Shown here piece by piece: positions 36,080-48,151 of a stretch of 64,000 bases of DNA (positions within the stretch are counted from its first letter, which is position 1; each line of letters opens with the position of its first letter). The notes beneath the pieces are model-generated. The model worked only from the letters and a program-made list of their open reading frames with translations. It had not been told where the DNA came from and did not search any database. Source of the stretch: Epiperipatus broadwayi (lineage: Eukaryota; Onychophora; Udeonychophora; Euonychophora; Peripatidae); NCBI GenBank assembly GCA_028023455.1, contig JAQFVV010000230.1, positions 994,001 through 1,058,000 on the forward strand, in the 5' to 3' direction. A program made the translations under genes and the position numbers.

Positions 36080-36560
36080 CACTTTTTATTTCACCGTAGT
36101 TACATCACCTAGTGTAAGCTTTGGTAACTAATAAGTGCCTGGTGAGTCCTATTTAATATCTCCACATTAGATTTTAGCATATGATTTCCATCAATGAAGG
36201 CCTTTGAGTCTTAGATATTGTACTTGGTCTTTAGTATCTAATGGATTTTCTTTCCAGCGTGCGTCAATTATCTCTGTTTTAACTATCAAAATTATCAATC
36301 CAGACTGAAAAACATATAAATGTTTTGAATCTAAGCCAACTTTTCTATTTAACCGCATAGATCTGAAACCAGTGTGGTATTTGTGCTATAATGCTCTTAG
36401 ATTTTTAAAAACTACAGGCATTCTTTCCTATGTCCAAGATTGGTATAAAACCAATAAAATATCACAACTTTATCATGTGATTCCAGCATTCACATTGCTG
36501 TTTCGGCAACTTACTCTTTTTCTTCTACCGTAGCTTTATCACTGATGTAAGCTTTAGCAA
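36080..36560 (+). repeat. Diverged foldback-family relative
   Basis: Order and wording resemble the family interior at 27.1-27.3 and 34.5-34.7 kb: 'gcatagatctgaaaccagtg', 'tggtataaaaccaataaaatatcac'. Two similar short ends ('accgtagttacatcacctagtgtaagcttt' and 'accgtagctttatcactgatgtaagcttta', broken here by differences) frame it in direct orientation. Confidence 0.4.
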
Positions 36561-37499
36561 TTAATAGATGTTTAAACTTTAATGGTACACAAGAAAGAAA
36601 TTAATTGTGATGAGGAAAAATAGGATAAATAAAACTTGCAAGATTTAGTTTTTCTGTCTTATTTAATTCTTATAGAAAGAATAGATATTACATACTTAAA
36701 ATATTAGAAAATTTTACAAATAGCCATTACCATAATCTATTGTATTACTATACTTTAATTTAAAACTAAAAAGATAAAGTCCTTGTCTTTAACTTCTTCT
36801 CTAAATATTAAACATAATTAAATCAAGACATAAAATATTAGTACTAATTTTTTAGCATATAGCTAAATAATTTTATTTTGCGGCCTTCAATTTGAACAGT
36901 TTATAGCAAAATAAAATTATTTTCTACAATAATTAATATTTTAAGTGTTATTAAATAGAATTAAAAAAAAATGAAATAATTACAAAAATTGTGAAAAATG
37001 TGTAATTTGTAAAGGAAAAAATCATTTTTGAGTCTTGACTAATGTCAACATTTTTTTGCATTACCACATGGATTTTTAATCCTTAAAGAACATTAGGACG
37101 AATTAAAATTAAGTATTTTCTATCATTATTAATAAGAAGAATACCACTGAAATAAATAAAAATATATTTGAAATGTAAAAATAAATTTAAATTAAACTTT
37201 ACTTTTATCTTGGTAAGCTTATATGAAAAACCCCCATTGCACTGTGCAAGAAGTTAGAGAATGAAGAGCTGAGTTTATTTTATTAGACCTGACATCTAGG
37301 AACAAAAATGAGAACTGAAATTTATATTTATCAATAAAAATAAGGTATAACTAAGACACAACCATATTGTTTAAATATTTCAGAACAGTGCCATCATGAA
37401 TAAAGCAGAATAGATGGCGCTACTATATTTAGCAGTCATATTAAGAATTTTATTTTATATTTTTTTTAAGGATGAAAAATAGGATGATTTTATTATTAT
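36561..37499. other. Intergenic, nothing recognised
   Basis: AT-rich DNA with no coding or repeat signature. Confidence 0.5.
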
Positions 37500-37787
37500 T
37501 TATTATTATTTAAAAAAGAAAAAAAAAAAGAAGTGGGGAAAAAAAATATAAAAAAAAAGAGAGAAAAAAAAAAAATATTGTTTTTTTTTTTTTTTGGGGA
37601 GAGAAAAGGGAGGGGGAATAAAAAAAAAGATAGTGAAAAAAAATATTGTGTGGGGGAAAGAGAGAAGAAGAGTATGAATAGAGAGGGGGGGGGGAAAGAA
37701 AAGGAAGAAAAGTTTTTTGGGGATTAGTTTGAGAGATTTTTGTGTTCGTTTAAGGAGAAGCCATAATACATCACATCACATCACATT
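37500..37787 (+). mobile_element. LINE 3' end merged with purine-rich tract
   Basis: 37740-37787 matches the LINE A/B 3' end ('ttcgtttaaggagaagcc' then 'catcacatcacatcac'). The 37640-37740 section can be aligned with the 3' UTR at 52140-52250 ('agaagaatatggg' against 'agaagagtatgaa'; 'gagagattcctgac' against 'gagagatttttgtg') but is strongly enriched in A and G. 37500-37640 is an almost pure purine tract with poly(T) interruption. The short frame 37533-37727 is an artefact of this composition. Confidence 0.55.
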
Positions 37788-38720
37788 AAGCAAAGAATGG
37801 GTTAATCAACTTGAACTAAATATTCCTCCATTATTAAATCTACATAATATCTTGATATTTTTAAAATTCTTTCAGTGGCAATCTGACCCCCAAATTTTTG
37901 AATAGATTCTAATGATAAATATTTTTACTATGACTCATGTTGGATTTGTGTGTGTGCACATAAATCTTTTTTACACATATAATAAAATTTATTTCTGGAC
38001 TATATTATAAATATTTAAGCCTTCTAATAATTAAATTCTAAAACATGAAAAATTAATATTTTTAAATTGTGAAAATAAATAACTACCTGAAAGTCTTACC
38101 AGGTAACAAAGGCAAACATTGATATTGGATTCATGATATCTATTCAAAAAAGTTAAAGAAATTAAATATTGGATATTAGAATTGTATGATATTAAAAAAT
38201 GATATCAGAATTAGTTATCATCAAAGAAACAAAAAAAAATCTAAAAGTTAATAACGATTTTCTTTTTAGCCTCTGATGGCTTTTCTGTCATAATTTCTGG
38301 TTTTCATATTACACTTTGTATACTTTTTAAGAGCTGTCTTTTTAAAAATAAAATGTTTTCAAAGACAATTCCCCCTAGTGGTGTAGTTTTTGATTTAATA
38401 ATGACTTTTACAAAAATATTGCATCATAATCATTAATAATTACTGAAAATCACATTTAGTATAACATTTTGACACAGGGGAAATGAATCGAATGCACCAA
38501 CCAATCACAAATTGCCATTTCCTTCATACATTTGTCAGAACAATAGAATGTGCTGTCAATCACAGACAATGGTTCGTAAGCTGCTGACATCTCTTGGAAT
38601 TTTTTTAAAATTAATACATTAAAAGTGGAAACTTCTTAGAAAGAACTGCTGCAGCCTGTCACACACTGTAATTTAACATATACAATGCTTTAAAGAAATA
38701 TAGAAAAATAGCAATCGCAG
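37788..38720. other. Intergenic, nothing firm
   Basis: AT-rich. The sequence 38460-38640 may be the 3' part of the LINE remnant that follows, but no motif confirms it. Confidence 0.4.
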
Positions 38721-38729
38721 CACCCCTGC

Positions 38730-39190
38730 ACTGCCTAAAATGTCAACTATGATAGTGCTATCACAACTTACTCTTGTGAAACAGTTTTAATAACACTGCT
38801 TATGAACTTTCCAAAGCTCTCCATCATAATGTGAATAAATTTCAGTGGATAAGCAACAACATTCAAACAATGTCATATTTTTTTTGATTTGCTGAATCAA
38901 ATGCATTGATCAAGTTGATAAAGGCAATGTAAAACCATACTTTTGCTTTTGACACTTTTTTGAATATATCTTGCATAAAAACAATATTTATATTGTTTCT
39001 CCATTTTCTAAAACTGCATTAAAGTCAAGTAATCCTTCATCTATAAACTGAAACAGCCAATTCAATTAAATCCTGGAAAATATGTTTGTTGTAGGAGTTA
39101 ACTATGATATTCCTCCATAACTGCTGCAGCTTTTTTATATCTTTTTTATTTTTATAAATTGGAACAAACCGAAAGATCAGACACATAACT
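38730..39190 (-). pseudogene. LINE reverse transcriptase remnant, second family
   Basis: Minus-strand reading gives C-S-F-R-K-W-R-N-N-I-N-I-V-F near 39010 and then F-Y-I-A-F-I-N-L-I-N-A-F-D-S-A-N (about 38885-38935). This is the RT motif A context (F-I-D-L-T-K-A-F-D-S-V-N in live elements), with the catalytic Asp as Asn. Downstream H-Y-D-G-E-L-W-K-V fits the following palm block. Multiple stops and frameshifts are present. It is the same family type as 63140-63860 on the plus strand and differs from the 20-26-kb LINE. Confidence 0.6.
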
Positions 39191-39283
39191 TCTTTGATCT
39201 ATGTATTTTTAAGAACATTTCAAATGGTTTTGAGATGTTCTATCACCATACAACTGGATATGGCACTCAAAGTTAAGTTCAAA

Positions 39284-39392
39284 ATACTGCTATTGCTACT
39301 ACTACTGCTGCTACTGCTACCACTACTACTACTACTGCTGCTGCTGCTACTACTACTACTATTGTTGTTATTATTGTTATTGTTATTATTGT

Positions 39393-39484
<92 letters not shown>

Positions 39485-39519
39485 TTGTTATTATTATTAT
39501 TGTTCTTATTATTATTAAA
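39284..39519 (+). repeat. Triplet microsatellite (TAC/TGC/TTA)
   Basis: About 236 bases of triplet repeats: mixed ctg/cta, then a long pure (TAC)n core near 39394-39480, then (TTA/TTG). Translations into poly-Leu (plus) or poly-Ser/Asn (minus) are artefacts of the repeat. Confidence 0.95.
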
Positions 39520-39659
39520 GAGTTCCATTCATGAATTTAGTAGTCTTCAGTGTGACTGGTTTTTCTCCAAGATGCCTGAAGCACTTCTGATTTACCATGT
39601 GTTATTTAGTTTAATTAATGACAGCAAAACTTTTATAGCACTAGTTATATACTTTTGGT

Positions 39660-39935
39660 TAAAAAAGACATATGGCTTTATTGCCCAGGAGTTAAAAAAA
39701 TTTGACCAACAAATCTCTGAGCACCAAAAGCAATTTTCTAACCTTCCAACCCCAAGTCGGATGCTCTACTGCTGTGCCAAACTGCACAGGAAAAAATGCT
39801 AATGGCTTCACTGCTCATGAGTCTCATAAGAAGTTTGAGCAGCAGACCTGCAAGCATCACAATTAATCCTGGGACCATCTGATTGGACACTCTACTGTTA
39901 TGCCAAACTGTGCAGAGCACGCTTTTGGTGATTGG
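39660..39935 (-). repeat. Two tandem tRNA-like units, minus strand
   Basis: On the minus strand two related units of about 105-130 bases each start with an A-box-like string: 'ttggcataacagtagagtgt' (from about 39907) and 'ttggcacagcagtagagcat' (from about 39780). In the first, 'ggtcccaggattaat' sits where a B-box is expected. 'gccaaactg' and 'ctctact' recur in both on the plus strand. They are probably tRNA-derived SINE heads, one duplicated. The frame 39194-39802 running through them is not a gene. Confidence 0.5.
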
Positions 39936-39938
39936 TTC

Positions 39939-40206
39939 CAATACTCTTTATGCCATCATAAAATCTTAAAAACCACTTGCAAACATTATCATGATTTGTG
40001 GCTTTACTGAAACTCATATCTCAACTCATTTCTGACATTTCAAAAGCAGTTTGACTTAATTTGAAGCTAAATTTAATGCTCACATCACTCTATTGAGGGT
40101 TAATAGTTAAACTATGTCACTAAGTAATACATGTGTTGATTCAGAGATGGCACTGCAGACAACTTGGAGGAAGAATCCATCATCTTTTCACTGACATACA
40201 CAGTAA
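39939..40206 (-). mobile_element. Mariner-like remnant, N-terminal part
   Basis: The terminal sequence begins near 40206 (actgtgtatgtcagtgaaaa on the minus strand) and is homologous over about 100 bases to the ends at 16.7 and 29.1 kb. At about 39980-39940 it encodes N-V-C-K-W-F-L-R-F-Y-D-G, the mariner helix-turn-helix. It is truncated against the tRNA-like units. Confidence 0.6.
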
Positions 40207-40349
40207 ATCATTTTTCAGATTCATGTTATTTTCAGTATTAAAAATGTGACTATAATCAATAAATGAGTATGAATCATTTTTAAGTCTTTTTATCAAGTGT
40301 TGTTATTCTGTCTTTATTCACTATATTCATTATGAAGTTCTGCATTTAG

Positions 40350-40446
40350 TCAAGCATTGGTGGCCTAGCAGTTGGCAGAGCTGCCTTCCAAGCAGCCGAC
40401 CCAGGTTTGCTTTCCAGTCAATGCTTTGACACATAAAAAAAAGTTA
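40350..40446 (+). repeat. tRNA-like SINE
   Basis: Same family as 31428 and 56508: 'tcaagcattggtggcctagc' at the start, 'ctgccttccaagcagccgac' in the middle, 'ggtttgctttccagtc' as a decayed B-box and 'aatgctttgacacat' at the end, then an A-run. The acceptor-like ends still pair. Confidence 0.75.
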
Positions 40447-40552
40447 TGCATTTAATTTATTTTTCTTCCCAGCAAAGTAGTTTTTAATCAAATTACAATC
40501 ACCAATAAAAAAACATGATTTTTATTTTAGTAAGTTCAAGATCACAAATCTT

Positions 40553-40862
40553 CACAGAGGTAAAACCCTCCATACAGTAGCGCCACTCAATGTAAACCAG
40601 AGTAATCAAAGGATGCCAGAAGGTTTGTGCATAAAATCCCTATCTAGTGCCTACTCACCCCATATCCCCAGACCAGTTTCTAGCTTGTGGCTTTCATCAG
40701 TGAGGAACCTTGGATTGGAGAGCATTGCACATAGATCTTAGGATCTAATGCAACTCTCTAGCATCCACTATATAGGGATATTATGCACAAACCTTCTATC
40801 ATCCATTGATTTCTCTGGCTTCCACTAAGTGGTGCTACTGTATAGAGAGTTTTGCCTCTGTG
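40553..40862. repeat. Foldback element with ~90-bp arms
   Basis: The left arm starts 'cacagaggtaaaaccctcc' and runs through 'ataaaatccctat'; the right arm mirrors it and ends 'gcctctgtg' at 40862. The interior contains the family landmarks 'cagaccagtttctagcttg' and 'cttaggatctaatgcaactc'. It is a well preserved member and the best one here for defining the ends. Confidence 0.8.
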
Positions 40863-41274
40863 AAAAACAGCTTGTGTAAGAATAAAGAATGGTGATGTGA
40901 TGTTTGAAGGTGAACACAATTTTTTCCAGTCATATTCTTTAATCCTCTGACATGGAGAGAGATTACATTTGATTTTAGTATTAAGCCATTATTCTATATC
41001 AGAATATAATAAGTTGGACTTGATTTTGTAGAAATTTTTGAACTTTGCATGTATTGGAAAAATAAGTTCATAATAAAAAAAAGAATGGTTTTATCATTCA
41101 ATGGTCAGGAAGAGCAGATTGCAGATTGATTTTTTAAAATCATTATCATAATTTTTTTTGACATTTGTGTTCAAAATGTGAATCAATAAATATCAATATC
41201 TGATAAATAAATCAAATTATGCTTTAAAATATCATAATTTTAAAATAATTTTTACAATATTGCAATGTATTCTA

Positions 41275-41276
<2 letters not shown>
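40863..41276. other. Intergenic, nothing recognised
   Basis: Starts with the family flank 'agcttgtgtaagaataaaga', then AT-rich DNA without features. Confidence 0.5.
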
Positions 41277-41311
<35 letters not shown>

Positions 41312-41343
41312 AAGAGAGAGAGAGAAAGAGAGAGAGAGAGAGT

Positions 41344-41396
<53 letters not shown>
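41277..41396 (+). repeat. (GATA)n-(GA)n microsatellite
   Basis: About nine GATA units are followed by a long GA-rich tract with occasional A or T interruptions. Confidence 0.95.
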
Positions 41397-41397
<1 letters not shown>

Positions 41398-43825
41398 TCA
41401 GTGTTGTAAAGGGTAACTTACAATGCACACATTCCTAAAAAGATCAAGCATATTTATTGAACCCAATTCATTTGGAATTTATAGTAATAGTGGGAAGATT
41501 ATTATTTGTTATTATTAATACCTATATACATATAATACACAATAAATTATTATATTTATAAAATAAAATACAATCAGTATTTTACAAAGTACTATTGTAT
41601 ATATAAAACTATTTGATTAAATAAACTGTAATGTATATATATTTTAATTTAAAATTGAATATTAATTAATAGGTAAATGAATGTGGGATGACTTGAAGTT
41701 AATTAGGTGGGTACATATGTGTGAAAATAAAACTGATTTTATTATTTTAATATTTTTTTTATTTATAATAAATCTAAATGTATTTAAACAATAGGCAGTT
41801 AAAGATATAGGCGTTCCTGAAAATCTACGCGCGCGTGAAATGTATAAAAACAAAAGACAGTTTACAAATCGTTCTTCTTATTGTTATAACAACTGTAACA
41901 AAAGACAGCAATTAAAACTAAAAATTTAGAACGCTAAAATGGAGTTTTATTTTTTCTTTTAGTTAAATTATAAACATTTTAAAAGTCGAATACTGTAACT
42001 AAAAGTTTATCAAATTCAAAGGACAGAAAGTGAAAAGAAGTAAGAATAACTGATTAATTCTTAAATAATTAAATCATGTTTAAAAAGTTGTTGGAGTAAA
42101 TTTGAATTTTTTTAAAAATCTTTTCAAAAACAATAACTAGAATTAAATTTGCTAAAAATTGGAGAAGAAAGAAAAATGAAATAATTTTCTTAATATATAT
42201 ATAAGCGTTTCAATATTATTCAGTAAAAATATATGATTATAAATAATTATCAAAATGTACTTTAATATGAAAATGGGCTAGAGCAAAACATGCTATTGTG
42301 TGTCATGGTATTTCCTGCCAGCTGCATTATATCTATATATATATATTTCTACTTTATTGTAAACACACAAGAAGAGGCCTTCAGTCCAAAGTAAACAAGA
42401 ATTGGAATACATTATGGTGAATCAAATGAGGATCAAGATGTTTACCATTAAACACAACTACAGGAGACACCATTGTACCTATCTATCCTTGCTAAGTAGA
42501 ATGATTTAATAAGTGAAACTGCTTTGAAGAACAACTTGCCTAACTATCAATTACTACTACTACTTCTATTATGATGATTTTTAGGAACTTTGTTCCAATT
42601 ACAATTTTTAATCAAAGAATCAATATTGTAAATTTTTGTTTATTTATTATTTTATTTTTTTATTCATATTATCTGTTGTATTTTCACACTCAGATGCTGA
42701 AGCCTCATTTTTCAGAATTAGCAAAGAAGAAAAGGGGGGATTATTCATTTTGATATTTTTTTTTATATTTTCATTATAAATAAAATTTAGGTAATACCAC
42801 CTGCTTCACATCAGGTCATCCACATAAATATTGAGGTAAGATTCTCTAAATTTATATATAGGTTAAATTACAACACATACAGAATACACATTATATGTTT
42901 TATTTTGTGATTAACCGTGTACGTATATTTTCCAGTATGTTTGACTAATCAACTGGTAGCTGTCTCTATCATATATATAAATTGGGGAAATTTGTTAAAT
43001 AAATTAACATTTGTAAATATATAATTTAGCTAGCCAGCATCTCAATTATATTAAATAACTAAAGTTGATTTTTTTATATAATTATGATTTGCAGAGAATG
43101 AGTGACATATGTGGATTTCTACCATGGGGTATAAGGGTTGGATCTAGAGGAAAATTAATTAGTAAGATGGTAGAGGTTCATTTGTGACACATGTACATAT
43201 GATGATTATTATATATATATATATATTTTTTTTTATCATTACTATTGTTGTTATACTTGATATTTATTATTGTTAATAAATGTTTGAGAGTTTGTATTAT
43301 TGCAGTCTCTGGTTTATTGAGTTGTCCTGACATTCCACAGTTTATAAATAATTATATATGCACACACATCTATTTTTTTATTATATAAAATCTTGAAAAT
43401 AAAACAAATATAATAAATGCTAGTTGTAACCTATATATAGGTGCAGGAGTTGCTGTGTGTATCTGTTCATACCTGCTAAAGGAGTTAAAAGCAATATTCT
43501 CTCTGGGCTTGAATATTAGGGAATAACGGAATTAAAAAGGGGAAAGTGAATGAACTAACCTAAATTGCATTTAATATTATTAAGTAGGGATAGAGTTAGT
43601 CAATTAGAGGGTATGCAATCATTGGTTAAGCATTTCATCAAGTTCTCATTAGCACTTTATCAGATGACCCGCAGTCTGAACATAGTTGGATGCAACTTTC
43701 TTTCCTTCTAAGCCTGGTAGGTCTCTGCAGACTGTTTCATTAGGGGTAATAAATTAGAGCATATTAACTTATCCCCACACCACATTGATACATCTGCATA
43801 GTAGTACAGTCTGCAAGTTAGTTGA
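41397..43825. other. Intergenic, nothing firm
   Basis: AT-rich. Around 41806-41870, 'ggcgttcctgaaaatctacg' and 'gcgcgtgaaatg' resemble the left end interior of the element at 48152 ('ggttcctcagaaaacacacg', 'aaatgaaatcg'), so a diverged relative may lie here. At 43235-43330 an AATAAA followed by 'gtctctggtttattgagttg' could be an LTR end, but no partner LTR was found. Confidence 0.4.
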
Positions 43826-43975
43826 CCATCCATTACATCTGGTGTTTGCAATGTTTGGGATTAGTTGTAATCATTCCATCCATTATATCTGGTGTCATCA
43901 ATTTTTGGGGCTAGTAGTCAACATTCTGTCTGTTATATTTGGCACCAGAAATGTTTGGGGCTCGATAGATAGGTG
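43826..43975 (+). repeat. Tandem array, 50-bp period, three units
   Basis: Units begin at 43826, 43876 and 43926, each with 'ccatt..atctggtg' or 'gttatatttggcacc', then 'aat.tttggg..tag'. The last unit holds 'tttggcaccagaaatgtt', reminiscent of the primer-binding context of some LTR retrotransposons, though this is weak. The frame 43785-43988 spans it and shows repeated Ile-Trp-containing segments only because of the repeat. Confidence 0.7.
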
Positions 43976-44461
43976 TGTCATCACATAAATACTTTGAGTA
44001 AGTTGGTCATACATTGTGATCGAACCAGCTGATTGCTGAATCTTATAGATATATCCGAGTGTTAATCTTTCCATTCCGTTATAGTGTGAAAAGAGTTTAA
44101 TGGAACTCCATAATTTGTTTTGTTAATATTATGCTAGCACTTATCTTCTATTTTTAAAAATTAAACATACAAATATAAACTAAATGTAATAATATAGGCT
44201 TCTGGTTTTTAATAAGTATTACACAATTATTATGCAAAAATAATCATGAATGTTAATAAATAGTAGCAAAAAATTAAGGTTTTAGTCTAGTATGGCTGCT
44301 GTATTTTTAGGGCCAATGGTCACACAAACTCTACAGAAAACAATAAGACAAATAACCAAAATTTAATATGATGTCAGTTCTTTCCAAAATATTTCATGAC
44401 TATTATTAGCTTAGAATGACCAAGCTCTTTTTCCACCCCAATAAATCTTCTGTAGTTGATT
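43976..44461. other. Intergenic, nothing recognised
   Basis: AT-rich DNA without a visible feature. Confidence 0.5.
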
Positions 44462-45077
44462 ATTGCATCAACATCTGTCCTCTAGACCATCAGTTTTTAG
44501 TTTTTATACTTTGGCATAACAGTACCTATTAAATAAGTTTAATTTAGGTTCACTATGAAGCATTGTTTCTGCTGTTAAATAAAATGAAAGGCAAAAAAAA
44601 AATCATTTGTAAAACAACTTGCCAGTTATAAAAGTGTTATTAAAACAGGCAAAACTTTCTGTACAGTAGTGCCACTCAGTGCAAAACAGAGTAATATGGA
44701 TATCAGAAGACTTGTGCATAAAATCCATATCTAGTGCCTACTCATCCAATATCCCCAGATTAGTTTCAATTTGCATCAACATCAGTGCTCTAGACAATCA
44801 GTTTTTAGTTTTCATATTTTGCCATATCAATACCTATTAAGTAAGTTTAGTTTAGGTTCACTATGAAGAATTGTTTCTGCTGTTAAAGAAAATGAAATGA
44901 AAAAAAACATCTGTAAAACAACTTGCCAGTTATAAAAGTGTTATTAAAACAGGCAAAACTCTCCATACAGTAGTTCCACTCAGTGCAAGCCAGAGTAATC
45001 AATGGATGCCAGAAGGCTTGTGCATAAAATTTCTATCTAGTGCCTACTCATTCAATATCCCCCGATTAGTTTCTAGC
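44462..45077 (+). repeat. ~308-bp tandem segmental duplication
   Basis: 'gcatcaacatc' and 'cagtttttag' at 44491 recur at 44799 (offset 308), and similarity continues through 'ggttcactatgaag', 'gttataaaagtgttattaaa' and into the foldback element that follows. The first copy of the foldback element is cut after 'ccagattagtttc' (about 44767), where the second unit begins. The duplication therefore includes host flank plus the left part of an inserted element, and happened after insertion. Confidence 0.8.
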
Positions 45078-45244
45078 TTCTGGCTTTCATCAGTGAGGAG
45101 CCTTATATCAGAGAGTGCTGCATCTAGATCTTAGGATCTAAAGCAACCCTTCATCAGCCACCTTTTATCTCTACTTAACTACAAAACTATGGGCGTGCAA
45201 TGAGTGGCACTACTCTATGGAGAGTTTTTCCTGTTTTAATAACA
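44939..45244. repeat. Foldback element, complete copy
   Basis: The left end 'ttattaaaacaggcaaaact' is mirrored by the right end 'ttttcctgttttaataacag' at 45228-45244, so the inverted repeat is at least 50 bases. The interior carries all family landmarks through 'ggatctaaagcaac'. Confidence 0.75.
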
Positions 45245-47055
45245 GTTATGAAAAAGCTTAAGAAATGGTGACCTTGATGAGATATAAAAGTGCTTGACAT
45301 ATTTTATGCAATATATGTCTCCTGAGTCTTTTTCAAATTCCTTCTTAATCTATTTTCTACTATTATCTTTCTACAAAAAAAAATAAATAATTGCCCATTA
45401 TATTTTTAATTTTAATGCTATTTAGCAAATCTAAATAAAGAAAATGTATGTACCAATCACTACTTTTACAAACTTTGATAATTTTAATTAGGCAAGACTT
45501 TGTCTTGTACAAACCAGAGATTTTAGCTTAAAATATTTGATTATTAAAATTATAAAAACATTTAATTCACATTAAAGTCCATCTAGATGTCTAGATGTTT
45601 TCATGTTCAATAACTAGAATTACAAAGTTTTATATATAAATGACAACAAATAGTATATATCACTTTTTACCAGCTATTTTCCAGCAAAAATAAACATCCC
45701 TAGGTAGCAATCCCTGATGATTACATGCTCCAATATTTGGCAAAAGGGGATTGTTTTTAGCTAATAACAATTTTAAGAACTCATTTTTATACATTTGAAT
45801 ACAATATCTTTTATAATCATTTTATTTCAGAAATAGTTTCATTTGAACCAAGTTTTCATTAGAAATAGAAAGTATAATTTTAATACAAATTATTATTAAT
45901 AATCTTACATATAATACTTGATCGTAAAAGGTTTAAATAATAAATTCCATTATAAATTTTCAAACAAATTTAGCAATTTAAAAATATACCATGGAGCTGT
46001 GATTCTATTACATTTTCTTCCAAGCTCCCTCACATGCATCATATATAACATGTAATAGCTCATATTTAGTTGTTAGATTTTGGTTACAATAGAATATGTT
46101 CTGTTTACTGAATTGCAAATTTACAGTACTTTTTAACATGTATGTAGCATGATGATTACAAGTGCAAAATTAAAATGTAGTTTATTTCCAATAATGGAAT
46201 ATGTAAATTAGTGATTAACATAAATTGACCTTATTTATATGCTACATTTTCATTTTTACAAACATGAGCACTACGAGTCTGATCTTGGTGGTCGAAAACA
46301 TGCTCAGTTAATAAAATTGTTTAGAAGAAATTTAGTTTTTCTGTTCTAAGCATTCAAAATGTTATATATATATATAATGCAGATGCTTTTTTATGTGTAT
46401 AGTATGCATATATAAATTAAGATTCCAACATTTTAAAAATACTGTAGTTAGTAATAATAAATTGAGCAGCACATTTACATATATATTTACTGTTTATGTG
46501 TTCACTTCTTCACTCAAAAATTAAAAAACTTACTGTAGAAAAAGTGTAGGGCATTCATTGCAATTATGCACGCTAAATGATTTTTCCAATTACATTTTTT
46601 TCTTTGTGAAAACATAATAGCAATCTGCTTCAGAACTTAACTACCACTACTTGCTCTTACCCCTTTCAAATTCTCAGTCAACATTTAAGCTTTTTAATGT
46701 ATTTGTAAAAAATGTTTTATAGCTCTTCATTTTTGCCACTACTAAATCAGTAACTTTCATTTTATCACTTAAGAAAATGTTTCATGAATTTTTAAAATTT
46801 TGTAAACCTTTTACCATTACACTTAACATTTTATTGTGCAAAATACTGTACCATGTCAAAGTAAAGAATAAAATATATATGCTTTCAATATAACCTGGAG
46901 ATGTATTAATAAATGTGAATGTTAAGTGCTTTGAAAGAAAAAAATTGGCTGCCATCATATTGTAAAATTGATTAAATTTAGTTTTGTATTTTTTGTGATG
47001 TATGTATGTAAACAACTATTTAAAGTAATGTATTGAAAGTAAAGTGATTAATAAA
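45245..47055. other. Intergenic, nothing recognised
   Basis: AT-rich, with no repeat or coding feature that I can support; the reverse frame 46782-47015 has no motif. Confidence 0.5.
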
Positions 47056-47796
47056 TACCATGTTTCATCAAAAATAAGACTATGTCTTGTATTAATTTTT
47101 GCTCCAAAATACACTGTAGGACTTATTTTCAGAGGATGTTCAAGGACAAAAATATAATTTATTCAGTACTTGTGCATCTCCCTGTCTACCATGCTCTTCA
47201 GCCTGTATTTTTGATAAATATACAGTTGTGGGGGCATACAATAAAAACATCATGTTTAATATTCACATTTTCATTAGTGTTATTTTAAATAAATTGAAAA
47301 TTGTGCAAAAATTAATTACAATATTTACTTTTTTTTTGTATTAAGTCAACGTATTAATATAAGAATAAAAAAGTAGAAATGTAAAGTATCACATTGTATA
47401 CATTAATGCAGACAAACTTATTAATTGAAAAATAACAAAACATAAAATGTCTTTATAATATAAATAGACATCAGCGTTTACATGTTATAATATTTATCTT
47501 TTATTTATTATCATTAATTCTAATTAGCAATGAATGCAATTAGGTAATAATAAATATTATAATTAATTTTGTTTTCACTTTTTAAAATAACACTAATGAA
47601 AAAAATGTAAATATTAAATATGATGTTTTCTATCAGCCATGTTTTTGTCCATCGTATGTTTCAGCAGGAAAACAAGAGCCATCTATGTGCCTGAGAATCT
47701 TAACCAGAGTTTATATTTGGGGTAGGGCTTACAAGCATAATAAAAATAATGCTAGGGATTATTTTCTGGTTGTCTTATTTTTGGAAAAACACAGTA
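47056..47796. mobile_element. 741-bp foldback DNA transposon (non-autonomous)
   Basis: The left end 'taccatgtttcatcaaaaat' and 'aagactatgtctt' are mirrored by the right end (reverse complement 'tactgtgtttttccaaaaat', 'aagaca'). Internal segments are also inverted: 'cattagtgttattttaaa' at about 47273 against its complement at about 47580-47600. No transposase frame remains. This general end type ('aaaataagac...gtcttat') is known from MITE-like elements in several animals; the superfamily is not assigned here. Confidence 0.75.
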
Positions 47797-48151
47797 ATAA
47801 AGTTTAATATCTATATCAAAATTATATTTTTTAGTACTGATGAAGGTTGTGCATTGAAAAAAAAAAAGTTTATAAAAATCATTGCATTCTGTTGCATATA
47901 AATGTGTTTAAAAATTTTTAAAAATAATATTTAAACAATACTAAAAAAAAAAAGAATTAGAAAATTTTAATAAATAAAATATCAAATGACAATGGATTGT
48001 CTATTAATTTGCTGAGAATTTTAGATTATATACTTGTTCAGTGAATAATATTCCAGATTGTTTAAAAAGATGATACATAGCTTTATAAGAATAGTACTTA
48101 TAAATTTTTTTGAATCTCAGTAAAAAATATATAATTACATTTTATAATATA
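47797..48151. other. Spacer between two transposons
   Basis: AT-rich, nothing recognised; ends with the putative TATA target-site copy at 48148-48151. Confidence 0.5.

Noticed and set aside
37533-37727. Lys/Arg-rich small protein
   Set aside because: It is a purine-rich tract adjoining a LINE end.
39194-39802. 202-codon frame with a long poly-Leu stretch
   Set aside because: It is the translated triplet microsatellite running into tRNA-like repeats; codon content is the repeat unit.
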